From contig JAEXUU010000526.1 in assembly GCA_023452965.1 (NCBI GenBank), forward strand, positions 1 to 6,547: a stretch of 6,547 nt of DNA. Reading direction: 5' to 3'. Source of the DNA: Pseudomonadota bacterium (GTDB lineage: Bacteria; Pseudomonadota; Alphaproteobacteria; Rhizobiales; Beijerinckiaceae). The notes under the pieces are model-generated. The model was not told where the DNA came from, made no database searches, and was given only the letters and a program-made list of their open reading frames with translations. Each line of letters opens with the position of its first letter. The stretch's first letter is position 1. Positions 6,436 to 6,547 of the stretch are shown here, piece after piece. A program made the translations under genes and the position numbers.

Positions 6436-6547
6436 CCCTCATCCTGAGGAGCCGCGTAGCGGCGTCTCGAAGGATGGTCCAGAAGGCTCCCGTACCGTCT
6501 GGTGCATCCTTCGAGACGCGATCTGCGATCGCTCCTCAGGATGAGGG
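6436..6547. repeat. Cruciform-like palindromic intergenic repeat after the ATPase gene
   Basis: The outer arms are a perfect 17-bp inverted repeat, CCCTCATCCTGAGGAGC (6436-6452) with its complement at 6531-6547. A second, inner perfect 15-bp pair is GCGTCTCGAAGGATG (6462-6476) with CATCCTTCGAGACGC (6505-6519). Between outer and inner arms each side folds alone: CCGC-GTA-GCGG (6452-6462) on the left and GCGATC-TGC-GATCGC (6518-6532) on the right. The whole could fold as a long stem with two lateral hairpins. I recognise the CCTCATCCTGAGGAGC / CGTCTCGAAGGATG pattern as a very common Rhizobiales intergenic repeat. The right arm ends exactly at the window edge, so the element may extend further. 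It could also serve as an mRNA 3' end after the operon. Confidence 0.85.

Overview
The window looks like chromosomal DNA from a GC-rich alphaproteobacterium, most likely Hyphomicrobiales (Bosea, Methylobacterium or Bradyrhizobium-like). I base this on the strong G/C bias at third codon positions, the rhizobial style of the transporter genes, and two intergenic palindromic repeats of kinds I recognise as very common in that order. The placement comes from pattern recognition, not a search.

Layout. Positions 1-846 (minus strand) hold a LysR-type regulator whose C-terminal end runs off the left edge. A 233-bp divergent intergenic region follows. Five genes then run rightwards: an FGGY carbohydrate kinase (1080-2603), a short-chain dehydrogenase/reductase (2727-3506), a CUT2/ribose-type ABC permease (3506-4462), its periplasmic substrate-binding protein (4497-5438) and a single-domain ABC ATPase (5646-6410). 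A mosaic inverted repeat lies in the 207-bp gap before the ATPase gene, and a second, cruciform-like inverted repeat fills the right edge (6436-6547).

How the genes fit together. The five plus-strand genes form a plausible uptake-and-catabolism operon. The binding protein, permease and ATPase import a sugar or polyol. The SDR would oxidise or reduce it, and the kinase would phosphorylate the resulting sugar so that it enters central metabolism. SDR plus FGGY kinase is the classic pairing for polyol use (polyol to ketose to ketose phosphate), but nothing in the sequence fixes the substrate. The LysR gene may control the operon, or may belong with genes to the left.

I found no clearly novel system. 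The points most worth a second look are the unassigned substrate, departures from SDR consensus motifs, the atypical kinase substrate loop, and the structured repeats, one of which splits the transporter genes.
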